Below are positions 46,971 to 59,204 of a DNA stretch of 64,000 bases, one piece after another. Positions within the stretch are counted from its first letter, which is position 1; each line of letters starts with the position of its first letter. Both the position numbers and the translations under genes were made by a program. The DNA is taken from contig JAZAYU010000061.1 of the NCBI GenBank assembly GCA_038501625.1, forward strand, positions 1,042,303 through 1,106,302, read 5' to 3'. The DNA is from Corbicula japonica (lineage: Eukaryota; Mollusca; Bivalvia; Venerida; Cyrenidae). Under the pieces are notes generated by a model, which ran no database searches, was not told where the DNA came from, and saw nothing but the letters and a program-made list of their open reading frames with translations.

Positions 46971-48277
46971 GTGTTTGTATTTAATGAGGAAATCTTTGAT
47001 TAAAGTTTAATAATTTAATATGAGTTGTTTGTAAGATAAACTACATGTTGTTATAAAGAATAAAATCTTCACACCTAAAAATGTAGAAATTGTCCATCAA
47101 TTACAATTTATACAGGATTTGAAAAACACTAGATTTTCAATTAAATGGGAGGTAATTAGAATTGTTTTTGGACTAGTTGTTTACATTTGCCAATGGAAAC
47201 TTAGTGATTTTGTTGATCACACAAAATTGAGAAATGTATTCAATTTTAGTAAAATCTAATATTCTTTCAAACTATTGACTTTATATTAAAATTTTCTCTT
47301 TGTTATCATTACAAAACAGTCTCAAATAAAGAATTTTCCACTTCCAGTAATATTACATAACTACAATTTACACTACATTCAATTAGCATATAAGAACATC
47401 TATATCCATAATCCATTAGCTGAAGGTATTAACATAAGTGTTATCACCTAATATTGAATGCAATGCATTAATACCAGCAGCAAGCCTTTAGGATATTATC
47501 ACCTTTACAAAACCTTTGTTAAAGGTGACACTTTAAATAGACTAAAGCTAAGTTAGCTATTATAAGAGTAACATTCTCAAGATTTGTAAATGAATGAAGA
47601 AGTTGTTGACTACTGACACCTTACCAACCTAGCTGCCAAGTATCTTGGCAAACAAGGCATTGAAATCTTTTAAGAATCAGGGTCAACATCTTCAGTCTCT
47701 CTGGATGTAGGCTTAAAGCTGCCATTTGAGAAAGGCTTCTAAAGTATGAGGGAGATGGTAGAAATAGTCTCCCAAATAACCAGAACTCCTTCTGCTCAGT
47801 TACGAGAGAAGTTTTCTCTTTGTGTTTCATGCAGAAAATCAAACCTTGTTAACTTCTCCCTAAAATTGGAAGAAATCCCTTGCCTGGCAATGTAAGCCAA
47901 TCCCAGATGATATGTTGCATTCAACCTGTGACTGTTGAGAGCTGGACTGGACTGATTGGTCCTTGTTGCAGAATTCTGTAATAATTAAATGAATTTATTT
48001 TTGTGTAAATATTTAAAGTCAACTGACAATATGCATTGTAGTATTTGTACTCAGCACTATCACGAGGTTTGAACCTCGGGGCTCAATCCATCCTCACTGA
48101 AATGGACATAGGTCCTAGTTGCTACGAAAATTAAATAACTGGAAACATTCATATTAAATTCTGTTGACGGTCGTAAGATTTGTTGCAGGTCATGAAAAAT
48201 GTTCAATAATCACTTTTAACTTAGAATTATCAAAGCATGTGTAATGATACATAAATTCCATTTCTGTTAGATATTTT
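46971..48277. other. Intergenic, little recognised
   Basis: Positions 47100-47340 resemble 4680-4960 (CACTA...TTCAATTAAA(T)GGGAGGTAATT...GTTTA), probably the interior of the TA-flanked element at 4490. At 47800-47870 there is a TTCTCCCTAAAATTG passage like the internal words of the CAGGG elements. No gene seen. Confidence 0.35.
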
Positions 48278-48518
48278 GTTATCCCTTTCCTCCATAGATA
48301 CACCTTAATTGCAAGGCAGAACAGTTTAGATTCAGATCAGCCGGCACATCTGTGCCGTCTGATCAGGATCTAAACTGTTCGCTTTCTGATTTGTTAGGTT
48401 ATTTCTGACCAGAATGCGACCAATGCAGATCCTGATCAGACGGCATGGATGTAGTGGCTGATCTGATCTAAACTGGTCGCACATGCGTAAAAATGCGTAT
48501 ATATGGAGGAAAGGGTTA
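48278..48518. mobile_element. TTAA-type double-hairpin MITE
   Basis: TTATCCCTTTCCTCCATAG at the left and TATGGAGGAAAGGGTTAA at the right. Confidence 0.85.
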
Positions 48519-48835
48519 AAGAGAGGAGAATGTCTCTATTAACTGCATTTGAATTAAGTTGTGAGCAATTGCATGGTTTGCCACTCCAAGTTTGTGGTTT
48601 AAGACAGTCTAAGAGTTGTATTTTCATCTAAAGAAAAATGGCAAAGGCAATTTCATTTTTTTGTCACTTTAAGCATGCACACTTGCATGTTGCACACTTG
48701 GCAGCAATAAAAAAATGTTGCACTTATAGGAAGTGGTTGTCGTTATTAACCGCAAGCACCATCCACTGGAAGTGACCTGCGGCTTAATACATTGTGTTTT
48801 ATGCAATAGGTACGGAATTCTATGGGAGACATTAA

Positions 48836-49230
48836 TACTCCATATATACACATTTTAACGAATGTGCAACAGGGCTCTCACTAGACTTGCAAATCAGGGA
48901 GAAGTTTTGTCATAATTTTACCTAATTAGGGAGAAGTTTGCAGTCAACAGCATTCTATTCCTATATAGTCTATACAAAATGACTTCTCCCACAGCTCAAA
49001 AAAGGGAGAAGTCTGGTCACATTAGGGAGACCACTTCTCCCAAGTCTCCCTCTAGTGAGAGCCCTGTGCAACCAGTGTAGATCCAGATCAGCTGTTCCAT
49101 GATCTGGATCTGAACTGGTAGTGTCTTGGTTAGTAATAACATAATGAATCTTAAAGCTAACTGTGTAGATCCTGATCAGATGGCATGCTTATCTGGATCT
49201 ACACTGTTCATCCTAGCATTAAATGCTAAT
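48836..49230. mobile_element. TTAA-type MITE (diverged) split by a CAGGG element
   Basis: The left part (48836-48869, ACTCCATATATACACATTTT) and the continuation after 49066 (CAACCAGTGTAGATCCAGATC) join into one family copy once the 197-bp insertion is removed. Confidence 0.65.
48870..49066. mobile_element. 197-bp CAGGGCTCTCACTAG...CTAGTGAGAGCCCTG MITE
   Basis: Perfect 15-bp inverted ends, flanked by TGCAA on both sides (48865-48869 and 49067-49071). The interior repeats AGGGAGAAGT / ACTTCTCCC in both orientations, words also found near the right end of the 2.67-kb element at 21423. This suggests the two belong to one superfamily. Confidence 0.85.
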
Positions 49231-49279
49231 ATGCTTTATTCTGTAACTTCATAAACTGTGAGGTAATATGTCTGTAAAA

Positions 49280-49464
49280 TGGAAGGCTGAAAAAGAACAG
49301 TATGGATCCAGATCAGACAGCACAGTCTTGCCATCTGATCAGGATCTGCTTATTTGGCTTTTGATTCAATAGGTTACTTCTGACCAAGAAGTGAACAGTG
49401 TAGATCCTGATCTGATGGCAAAGATGGGCCAGCTGATCTGGTTCTACACTGTTAACACATGCAA
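49280..49464. mobile_element. TTAA-type MITE, eroded copy
   Basis: Both hairpins are visible (GGATCCAGATCAGACAGCAC / GATCCTGATCTGATGGCA); the ends are lost. Confidence 0.55.
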
Positions 49465-49672
49465 TTAACCCTTTCCTCAATAGATACACCTTTATTGCAT
49501 GGGCGAACAGTTTAGATCAAAGCCGTCTGATCAGGATCAAAACTTTTTTCTTTGTTAGGTTATTTCTGACCAAAATGTGATTAGTGTAGATCCTGATCAG
49601 ACTGCATGGATGTGCTGGCTGATCTGGATCTACACTGGTTGCACATTCGTAAAAATGCATATAAAGGGTTAA
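49465..49672. mobile_element. TTAA-type MITE
   Basis: TTAACCCTTTCCTCAATAG at the left and CATATAAAGGGTTAA at the right. The first hairpin is partly deleted. Confidence 0.75.
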
Positions 49673-51319
49673 AGGTGTAAATGAAGTAAAGGGTTGACTT
49701 CTATGAAAATATGAGTTCTGCTAAGAATATGAAACAGAGGGGATGCTCAGTTCCCGTGGTCATGCATGTAAATATAACTAGTGGATTCCTTTCTCGGCTT
49801 CTTTATCAGTGTTAATGAGTTAATAAATTAATGATATACTGGTTAAATGTTTTAACTTGTTACTTTTTTACTTTTTTGCAATAAAACATAAACCTTAAAA
49901 TTCATTAAACTGTAATTAAGCTGTTTTTCTAGTGTCTTAAAACAGTAAGAAAACGTGAAACAAATACAATAAAATACACAATCATTAATAACATGAAATC
50001 ACAGAAATTGCTGTATTGTAAATTGCAATCAAACTAAGTATATTGAGGATACCTCCACTTGGGGTTAGATTTATCTTTGTCTTCCATGAAGTGGTAGACT
50101 CGTAGTCAGCTTCCGGGAAGTGTGTTTTACTGTGATAACCACATATCCACAATTAATGTCAAGAAAATGGGAAATTTGTCATGTACATAAACTTATGATA
50201 GTAAAAGAAATTTCTGCTTGCAAAAGAAACACTGCTGTAATATAACTCGATATTATCGTCAAAGAATGGCACACTGTTCACTTCTTAGTCAGAAACTGCC
50301 GTATGAATCTTGAAGCCAAAATTAAAGATCCTGATCTGGATCTAAAATTGTCATTCATTGAATATGAGCCTTATCCTACGAAGAAAAGAGTGAAAGAGGA
50401 AATAATTTAAAACTAAGTTTGTAGCTCCAATAAATTACTACATGTACATGTATGTGTTCTCATTTATAAAATTGTTATAACTTAGGGTTGCTATATCATA
50501 GGTGGTAGTCACAGTTGGGGGTCAAACTCAAAGGTCATGTCAGATATTGTCAGGTCCAAAACTCAGACATTCATTGAGAAAACTTGTTTATATTTTATAT
50601 GAATGTTAACCACAATGTGATAGAGTGTCATACTGAAACTGAAGTTCCCATTTCAAAGGTCAAGGTTACAGTTATGGGTCAAATGTCATTTTAGAGCTTG
50701 TTTGGCACATAACTTGCATTGAGCAATCTTGTTTATATTTGGCACAAATGTTAACCTCATTGATACAGAGTGTCACTTGTAAGCAAACCACAGATTTCTA
50801 TCTTAAAGGTCAAGGTCACAGCTTGCAGGTCAATGGTGGCTTGACTGTGCTGTCAGATCCGGATCTATATTGTTCACTTATTGGTCACAAGTAATGTTTT
50901 TAAATTTCAAGCCAACTGAGTAGATCCTGATCAGACAGCACAGATGTGCTGGTTGGTGTTGCCCATTGCAAGTGATAAATGCTGTATCCTTTAAAATTCT
51001 GCAAGAGCCTTCGGAGAACTTCCCTTAAAAAGTAGAATTGCTGTCATTTCTGAAAATAAACAGGCATGGTGACAGCATCATTTCTAAATATTACCTGAAG
51101 AGTCTGTCAAACTACATGACTGAGCAGATAGGGAAATGATTCAGACTCCAATAAGGAGATCAATATCCGACCATGTGACACTGCCAGCCACGTTTATGCT
51201 ATGTCAGATAATTAAGGAGAAATATGACAGCTACAACCAATGAATAATAATGATATTTTGCCACCTTGCCTATCTTATCCTTGTCTGAGACATTATCTTT
51301 TATTAACTCGCAACTGGTC
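49673..51319. other. Intergenic with faint pearl-like and MITE traces
   Basis: 50500-50830 repeats CAAAGGTCA(T/A)GTCA and CAAGGTCACAGCTTG, like eroded pearl units. 50840-50960 (GTCAGATCCGGATCTATATT... GATCCTGATCAGACAGCACA) is a TTAA-family fragment. No gene seen. Confidence 0.4.
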
Positions 51320-51413
51320 CCAAGGTTATTAAACTGACCAGTCACCATTTCAGCCTATCAGATGCTTGAGATTTGAGACTGGTTTCCAATATCAGTTTTA
51401 TAAACTTGAGGGC
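51320..51413. mobile_element. Palindromic foldback element, left arm shortened
   Basis: CAAGGTTATTAAACTGACCA, then the intact right arm CAGATGCTTGAGATTTGAGA...CAGTTTTATAAACTTG. Confidence 0.65.
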
Positions 51414-52359
51414 TACTTCATTGTAAAGACCCTACTATTATTTTGCACTCTACAATTGACATGATGTTTTTTTGTTTTTTTTTATCTTGAACATGAAATA
51501 AGTCCAATGATTGATTTGCTAAGAAAATGCAAATAATTGTTAGCAATCTTCATCACCATCAACAAATGTTCTATTGTCTGTGACAATAGGACCTAGGAAT
51601 CTGTTCATAGCCTATTCTTTAAGTTGCATGGCCATGTATCTGGGCAAAAATATAAAGTGTTTTTCAAATATCAAAATTTATAATATAAATTTAAGACAAC
51701 CTGTTAACAAAGAAAATGTGGTGTAGTACATGTATTCTAACAGAATGAATATAAAAGTGCAGATATTTGAAGCCAAAGTTGTTAAAGCATAACTAATGCA
51801 GTAAAATTCAATCACAACTGTTACATATCATAATGTAATTCTTATTTCAAACTTTCAGGAAATTGGCTCCTGACCAGTGATTGATATGCATCATATAGTT
51901 TATTTGTAGTACAATGAATATTTACAATATCTGAGACCTGAAGTGTGAATAGGCAGCTTTAACCTTAACACTAACTCAGGTAATATCATTATGTATCCCT
52001 TAATTAGAGCAATCTAGCAATTACAGGCATGAAAAGATTACAAAATTGGTAAATAATTTTAAGAGATGGCAGGTTTAATTAGAACTTGTAGGCTTTATCA
52101 TCCTTCACTGCTGGTAAAAATAGTTTATCTGTTTTGTAAAGTAACAATTATGTAATCTGTTCCCAGTTAATACAATTACAATAAGATAGGTGGGCCACCT
52201 GTTCATAAATAAACAGATTTATGAATCATTGCAATCTTATGGTTTATCATTTTTGCTTGGATTTTACATAAATATGTTACCTTCCTACAAAAACTAATAA
52301 AGGGGGAATGGACTATTGTTTCTGGGAGTGTCCTGGGTTGAGTTGACCTTGACCCTTTA
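51414..52359. other. Intergenic, nothing recognised
   Basis: AT-rich, without repeats or coding signal that I can support. Confidence 0.4.
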
Positions 52360-52563
52360 TACATGTACAGTGATGTGGGGGGTTTATCATGTACGCAACC
52401 AGAGTAGATCTACATTGTTGGTTTCATGGTTAGAAATATTCTAAAAAATATGTAAAAGCTAAACAGTAAATATTCTTATCAAATGGATGGATTTGCCTGC
52501 TGATTTTAATCTACAAATTTTCCCCAATGCCTTGAATTTCTATTTATGGAGTAAAGGGAAGCA
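52360..52563. mobile_element. TTAA-type MITE, strongly eroded
   Basis: TTATCATGTACGCAACCAGAGTAGATC...GGTTAGAAATATTCTAAAAA...TTTATGGAGTAAAGGGAA; order of parts as in the family, hairpins mostly lost. Confidence 0.4.
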
Positions 52564-52775
52564 TTACCGTCATTGTTTGAATATAAGCCACACTTTTTTC
52601 CCAGAATTTGGAAGTAAAAAGTTGGGGTGCGGCTAATACACAGGTTTGGCTGCTTATACATTGTGTTAAGCCATTTTCATCTGTTCTATCACGTTTGGGG
52701 GCGGTGCGGCTTATACATGAGTGCGGCTTATATCCGAACAATGACGGTACTAATTTTGAGAAGATTTGTTTGTTT

Positions 52776-53393
52776 TATGCTCCCACTCTGAATTAGGAAG
52801 GAAGTATATAGGTTTGCTCTTGTCCATCCAGCCTTCCGTCCGTCCGTCTAAAACTTGTGTCACACATAACTCCAAAAAATATGAGAGGCACAATCATAAA
52901 ACTTTACAGGTTTGTTGACCGTCATGTGTAGTTTTGTTTAGTGCCACGCCTGTGAAGAACAGAGTTATGGCCCCTTATGCTTTTCAATATAATGCATTTA
53001 GCATGTAATCTTGTGGTGCATGTAAGTCCAAAAGTATAATAGTCACAGTCATTAAACTTTACAGGCATTTTGACGATCATGTGTAGTTGTGCACCTGGGG
53101 TTTTGTTTTGGGCCTATGATGCCTATTAGCCAGAGTTATGTTTTATAGGCAAGTTGACCATCATGTGTAGTTGTGCACCTTGGGTTTAGTTTCTGGCCAT
53201 GTCTATTAGCCAGAGTTATGGCCCCTTATGTGTTTCCTACTTAGGATGATAAACCTTGATGTTTAACACAACAATACTCGTCTTTATCTTATAATTCTAA
53301 AGTAAAGTGTACTGCAACCACAATATTGGCTTTCAAGACAATGACTACTGAGAATAGGGCAACTGCATCCTCTGGGCACATCTCTGGTTGTTA
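52776..53393. repeat. Pearl-like element, small member
   Basis: Head TTATGCTCCCACTCTGAATT, microsatellite TTCCGTCCGTCCGTCT, three units with AAACTTTACAGG...TGTAGTTGTGCACC...CAGAGTTATGGCCCCTTATG, and tail GCATCCTCTGGGCACATCTCTGG. Confidence 0.65.
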
Positions 53394-54189
53394 CTTAATT
53401 TAAGAAATCCATATATATATATGCCATAATGGCATGGGCAAAAGTATAGATCCAGATCAGCCTGCACATCCCAATGAAAAATTCATAGAAATGCCAGTCC
53501 ATTCAAAAAATTTAGGAGTTAAATGGTTAACAATTTTGAGACTAAACTTGTGAATCTGTTTAGCTACAAATGTATGCAGGTGCAGATTTCATGAATGCAC
53601 ATTAATGCATATCCTATTAGATACAATGTGGTATGTTAATCAATTCAAAAGGCCGATGTAATCATTTCAATGATCTTGCATATTTGATGAAAAACGGAAG
53701 TTTAAAATACAGAAATACTAGTGTACATCAGACATAACCAAGATAACCATCTAAATCGGGCCGGGTGAGTGTAATATCCAATTGCGAGTACAATTCTTAC
53801 GGAGTGAGGCAATCACCGATGATGATGATAAACATATCTCTAAATGGACTTTTCAGAGAAAGATGTCTTTGTCTGTTTGTTTGAGTCCATCAGGAGAACA
53901 TACAATGTTGGGTATAAATGTGCCATTTCTTAATAGTTTTTTATAAAAATTGTATTGCATATGTAAACAGGAATGTGATCAACCCAAAATCTGTAGGCCG
54001 AGCTCTCGTTGACAGAGTTATGCCCCATTTTTGTATTAAGATTTTGTCATTAGCTTTAACTGCCATTTCTAATATTTCATTATGAAAAAATCACAGAAGA
54101 TGGTATTATTCATTTGGCAAGTAATTTGATTTTCAAGAACAGAGATGTTTTATATGAAGTACCTTGTTGTTTCCCTTAGAACAGTGCCC

Positions 54190-54286
54190 AAGGTTATAAA
54201 ACTGAGCATAGAAACCAGTCTCAAATCTCAAGCATCTGATTTGCTGAAATGGCGACTGGTTTCCAGTCTCAGTTTTATAACCTCCA
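54190..54286. mobile_element. Palindromic foldback element, internally deleted
   Basis: AAGGTTATAAAACTGAGCAT at the left and CTCAGTTTTATAACCTC at the right, but the centre is shortened to about 97 bp in all. Confidence 0.7.
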
Positions 54287-54610
54287 ACCCAGGTCACAGC
54301 AGCCAGAATGACAATTTGATATGCCTAGGCTATCTTTCTTGACACTTTACATGTCTGAATAACATCAAACTGGTATTTATTGTCACACTGATTACTATCA
54401 TGATAACTATGTAGTATCAGTATTAAGTGCTTTAAGGGATAGACCACTTGCAGTTTTTATCATTTTGTTTAAGGAAGTGAGTGTACGGATGGGTACAGTA
54501 TTTAATTAAAGGGAATATATGACACATTGTAGACATTGGTACCACAGGAAATTCTGTGGTTTTAAAAAGGAAATAAGTTGTTCAACATTAAGAATGACCA
54601 ATGTGTACAT

Positions 54611-56394
54611 TTTTATACCCCCGCTTCGAAGAAGAGGGGGGTATACTGTTTTACCCTTGTCCGTGTGTGCGTGCATGCGTGCGTCCGTTACGAAATTTTC
54701 GTCGCACTTTTCTCAGCAACTATAACATGCAGCAGCCTGATATTTTGCATGTTGCTTCATCCTATAGTCCCATATGGTGTAAAGCAATTTTATGCTCCTT
54801 GCTCATCTACTTCCTGTTTGCTGCATATTTTTAGATTTTGTTACTATAAAGGTGCATTACATAGACCAAAAGGCATGTTAATTTTCCGTCGCAGTTTTCT
54901 AAGCAACTATAACATGCAGCAGCCTGATATTTTGCATGTTGCTTTATCCTATAGTCCCATATGGTGTAAAGCAATTTCATGCTCCTTGCTCATCTACTTC
55001 CTGTTTGCTGAATATTTTTGGTTTTGTTACTAGAAAGGTGCATTACATCAACCAAAGGGCATGTTAATTTTCCGTCACAGTTTTCTAAGCAACTACAACA
55101 TGTAGCATCCTGATATTTTGCATAATGCTTTATCCTATAGTCCCATATGGTGTAAAGCGATTTTATGCGCCTTGCTCACCTACTTCCTGTTTACCGAATA
55201 CTTAGATTTTTACACATAGATGACAAACATGCACAATTTCTGTCGCAGTTTTCTAAGCAACCATAACATGCAGCTGCCTGATGTTTTGCATATTGCTTTA
55301 TCCTATAGTCCCATATGGTGTAAAGCAATTTTATGCTCCTTGCTCATCAACTTCCTGTTTACCAAATATTTTGATTTTTTACAAATAGATGACAAACATG
55401 CAGAATTTCCCTCAGTTTTCTAAGCAACTATAACATGCAGCTGCTTGATGTTTTGCATATTGCTTTTTCCTAAAGTCCTTTATAGTGTTAAGCAATTTTA
55501 TGCTCCTTGCTCATCTACTTCCTGTTTACCAAATATTTTGATTTTTACACATAAATGACTAACATGCGCAATTTCCGTTGCAGTTTTCTAAGCAACTACA
55601 ACATGCAGCAGCCTGATATTTTGCATAATGCTTAATCCTATAGTCCCATATGGTGTAAAGTGATTTTATGCTCCTTGCTCACTTACTTCCTGTTTACCGA
55701 ATACTTAGATTTGTACACATAGATGACAAACATGCACAATTTCCATCACAGTTTTCTAAGCAACTACAACTTGTAGCAGCCTGATGTTTTGCATATTGCT
55801 TTATCCTATAGTCCCATATGGTATAAAGCGATTTTATGTGCCTTGCTCACCTACTTCCTGTTTACCGAATACTTAGATTTTTACACATAGATGACAAACA
55901 TGCACAATTTCTGTCGCAGTTTTCTAAGCAACCATAACATGCAGCTGCCTGATGTTTTGCATATTGCTTTATCCTATAGTCCCATATGGTGTAAAGCAAT
56001 TTTATGCTCCTTGCTCATCAACTTCCTGTTTACCAAATATTTTGATTTTTTACAAATAGATGACAAACATGCAGAATTTCCCTCACAGTTTTCTAAGCAA
56101 CTATAACATGCAGCTGCTTGATGTTTTGCATATTGCTTTTTCCTAAAGTCCTTTATAGTGTTAAGCAATTTTATGCTCCTTGCTCATCTACTTTCTGTTT
56201 ACGGACTATTTTTAGTTTATTTTTTTACTATAAAGGTGCACTACACAATCTAAAGGGTATCTTTATCACTATATAGGTGCATTACATAAACCAAAGGGCA
56301 TCTTTATTGAAAAATGCAAATTACATTTTGAAAGTAATATTTCACACAGCGGGGGTATCACTAGTGAGCATGAGCTCACAGATTTTCTTGTTTT
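54611..56394. repeat. Pearl-like element with ~168-bp units and a 671-bp higher-order repeat
   Basis: Head TATACCCCCGCTTCGAAGAA and its hairpin partner GAGGGGGGTATAC, a GTGTGCGTGCATGCGTGCGT microsatellite, and about eight units with GCAGTTTTCTAAGCAACTAT...CATGGTGTAAAGCAATTTTA-type sequence. The block 55208-55490 recurs almost unchanged at 55879-56160, 671 bp (four units) later. The tail is AGCGGGGGTATCACTAGTGA. Open frames across it, up to 151 codons, come from the repeat and are not genes. Confidence 0.8.
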
Positions 56395-56468
56395 AATGGG
56401 TTTAGTTTCTGCAGTGTTGTTGTTTTTTTTTTTAAATCAAAGTACAATCAATCAAAGTGCTGTAAAAT

Positions 56469-56702
56469 TTAACCCTTTACCCCATAGATACACCTTTATT
56501 GTGTGAGAAAACAGTGTAGATCCAGATCAGCCCGTACATCCATGCCATCTGATCAGGATCTGCACTGTTTGCTGTTTGATTTGTTAGGTTATTTCTGACC
56601 GAAATGTGACCAGTGAAGATCCTGATCAGATGGTTTGACTGTTCTGGCTGATCTGGATCTACACTGGTCACACAATATGCGTAATAATAAGGAAAGGGTT
56701 AA
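56469..56702. mobile_element. TTAA-type double-hairpin MITE
   Basis: TTAACCCTTTACCCCATAG at the left and AATAAGGAAAGGGTTAA at the right. Confidence 0.8.
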
Positions 56703-56897
56703 TTAAAGTGGTTAAACATTTTCAACATCATTTATTAAGGAAGAACCCTTTTTCTTGAATTGTGAAGGCAAACATTCAGGTATAAGTGTGGTTTAGGACA
56801 TGATTGATATAATATGTGTGAATTGCTCCTAAAATTACCAGTTAGGTGTTTAAGCAGAATTAACCTTTTGATATATACCTGAGTAAAGAATCTTGAA

Positions 56898-57107
56898 TTA
56901 ACCCTTTCCTCCATACATACGCATTTTTACACATGTGCAACCACTGTAGATCAGGATCTGCACTGGTCGCATTTTGGTCAGAAATAACCTCACAAATCAT
57001 AAAGCGAACACAGCAGATCTTGATCAGACAGCACAGATGTTCCGGCTGATCTAGATCTACACTGTTCGCCCACGCAATAAAGGTGTGTCTATGGAGGAAA
57101 GGTTTAA
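56898..57107. mobile_element. TTAA-type MITE
   Basis: TTAACCCTTTCCTCCATAC at the left and TATGGAGGAAAGGTTTAA at the right. The first hairpin is partly deleted. A fragment of another left end lies at 57172-57215. Confidence 0.8.
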
Positions 57108-57237
57108 AATGATAGAATTCCCTCAGTTTGTGAAAACTACATAGTTCATATTTCTGTATTGAACTACAATTTAACCCTTTCTTCCATTGGATAAATCTTT
57201 TATTCATGGGTGAACACATTTTGATCTTTTAATTTTT

Positions 57238-58944
57238 TAGCTCACCTGACCTGGCTCAGGGTGAGCTATTAGGATCGATGAATGTCCGTCGGACATCATC
57301 TGTCGTCCGTCCACACTTAGTTCGTTAACACTCTAGCGGTCACATTTTTGCTCCGATTGTCATGAAACTTGGTCAGGATGTTTGCCCCAATGATTTCTCG
57401 GACGAGTTCGAATATGGGTCATCTGTGTCCAAAAACTAGGTCACTGTTACTAAAAATAGAATTTTCTTGTTAACACTCTAGCGGTCACATTTTTGCTCCG
57501 ATTGTCATGAAACTTGGTCAGGATGTTTGTCCCAATGATTTCTCGGACGAGTTCGAATATGGGTCATCTGGGTCCAAAAACTAGGTCACTGTTACTAAAA
57601 ATAGAATTTTCTTGTTTACACCCTAGCGGTCACATTTTTGCTCCGATTGTCATGAAACTTGGTCAGGATGTTTGTCCCAATGATTTCTTGGACGAGTTCG
57701 AATATGGGTCATCTGGGTCCAAAAACTAGGTCACTGTTACTAAAAATAGAATTTTCTTGTTAATACTCTAGCGGTCACATTTTTGCTCCGATTGTCATGA
57801 AACTTGGTCAGGATGTTTGTCCCAATGATTTCTTGGACGAGTTCGAATATGGGTCATCTGGGTCCAAAAACTAGGTCACTGTTACTAAAAATAGAATTTT
57901 CTTGTTAACACTCTAGCGACACATTTTTGCTCCAATTGTCATGAAACTTGGTCAGGATGTTTGTCCCAATGATTTCTTGGACGAGTTCGAATATGGGTCA
58001 TCTGGGTCCAAAAACTAGGTCACTGTTACTAAAAATAGAATTATCTTGTTAACACTCTAGCGGTCACATTTTTGCCTCGATTGTCATGAAACTTGGTCAG
58101 GATGTTTGTCCCAATAATTTCTCGGACGAGTTCGAATATGTGTCATCTGGGTCCAAAAACTAGGTCACTGTTACTAAAAATAGAATTTTCTTGTTAACAC
58201 TCTAGCGGTCACAATTTTGCTCTGATTGTCATGAAACTTGGTCAGGATGTTTGTTTAAATGATTTTTCGGACGAGTTCGAATATGGGTTTTCTGGGTCCA
58301 AAAACTAGGTCACTGTTACTAAAAATAGAATTTTCTTGTTAACACTCTAGCTGTCACATTTTTGCTCCGATTGTCATGAAACTTGGTCAGGATGTTTGTC
58401 CCAATGATTTCTCGGACGAGTTCGAATATGGGTAATCTGGGTCTAAAAACTAAGTCACTGTTACTAAAAATAGAATTTTCTTGTTAACACTCTAGCGGTC
58501 ACATTTTTGCTCCGATTGTCATGAAACTTGGTCAGGATGTTTGTCCCAATGATTTCTTGGACAAGTTCGAATATGGGTCCAAAAACTAGGTCACTGTTAC
58601 TAAAAATAGAATTTTCTTGTTAATACTCTAGCGGTCACATTTTTGCCTCGATTGTCATGAAACATGGTCAGGATGTTTGTCCCAATGATTTCTTGGACGA
58701 GTTCGAATATGGGTCATCTGGGTCCAAAAACTAGGTCACTGTTACTAAAAATAGAACTTTCTTGTTAACACTCTAGCGGTCACATTTTTGCTCCGATTGT
58801 CATGAAACTTGGTCAGGATGTTTGTCCCAATGATTTCTCGGATGAGATCGAATATGGGTCATCTGGGTCTTGGTCACTGTTACTAAAAATAACTTTGTTG
58901 TACTCAGGTGAGCGATAAAGGGCCATCATGGCCCTCTTGTTTAG
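57238..58944. repeat. Tandem-repeat element with 145-bp units (CTCACCTGACC head)
   Basis: Head AGCTCACCTGACCTGGCTCA folding with GGGTGAGCT, then GTCCGTCGGACATCATCTGT and CGTCCGTCC. About eleven 145-bp units follow (GTTAACACTCTAGCGGTCAC ... GGTCACTGTTACTAAAAATAG); starts at 57469, 57614 and 57759 are exactly 145 apart. The tail is CAGGTGAGCGATAAAGGGCC ATCATGGCCCTCTTGTTT. The phrase TGTTACTAAAAATAGAATTTTCTTG also occurs in the units of the element at 24600, so the two are related. Confidence 0.85.
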
Positions 58945-59200
58945 AAGAAAGGGTGGATTTCTGTGTATTGTATTCAACAAGGAAGACATTAAGTTTGTGG
59001 TAAAGGCTAAACAACAGGATACACTGTACATGGTTATTTGCACACTCAGACTCCAGGATTGCCTTGAACTGATAGAAACTTCAGGTGTTGTCTCTCAGCT
59101 TGCAGACAGCATTACAGATCTGCCCAGAAATTGCAAACATTTTCATTCATGCATTAGCTAGGTCTTGATTATGTGCACTTTATTGATTGGAAATAGACAG
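58945..59200. other. Short open stretch of unknown meaning
   Basis: Open on + from 58928 to 59161 (LQDCLELIETSGVVSQLADS etc.). It begins inside the tail of the tandem-repeat element and has no recognisable domain or clear splice sites, so I do not call a gene. Confidence 0.25.
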
Positions 59201-59204
59201 AATT

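Noticed and set aside
48060..48085. GAGGTTTGAACCTCGGGGCTC, resembling a tRNA B box
   Set aside because: It is a short palindrome with no A box or cloverleaf at the right distance.
54578..56106. Several similar open frames (MTNMHNFCRSFLSNHN... type)
   Set aside because: They repeat with the tandem unit of the pearl-like element and occur in more than one frame; they are satellite sequence.
38938..58944. Regular repeats as possible CRISPR arrays
   Set aside because: Units are 145-170 bp, head to tail, with no unique spacers, and the sequence is animal; these are tandem repeats.
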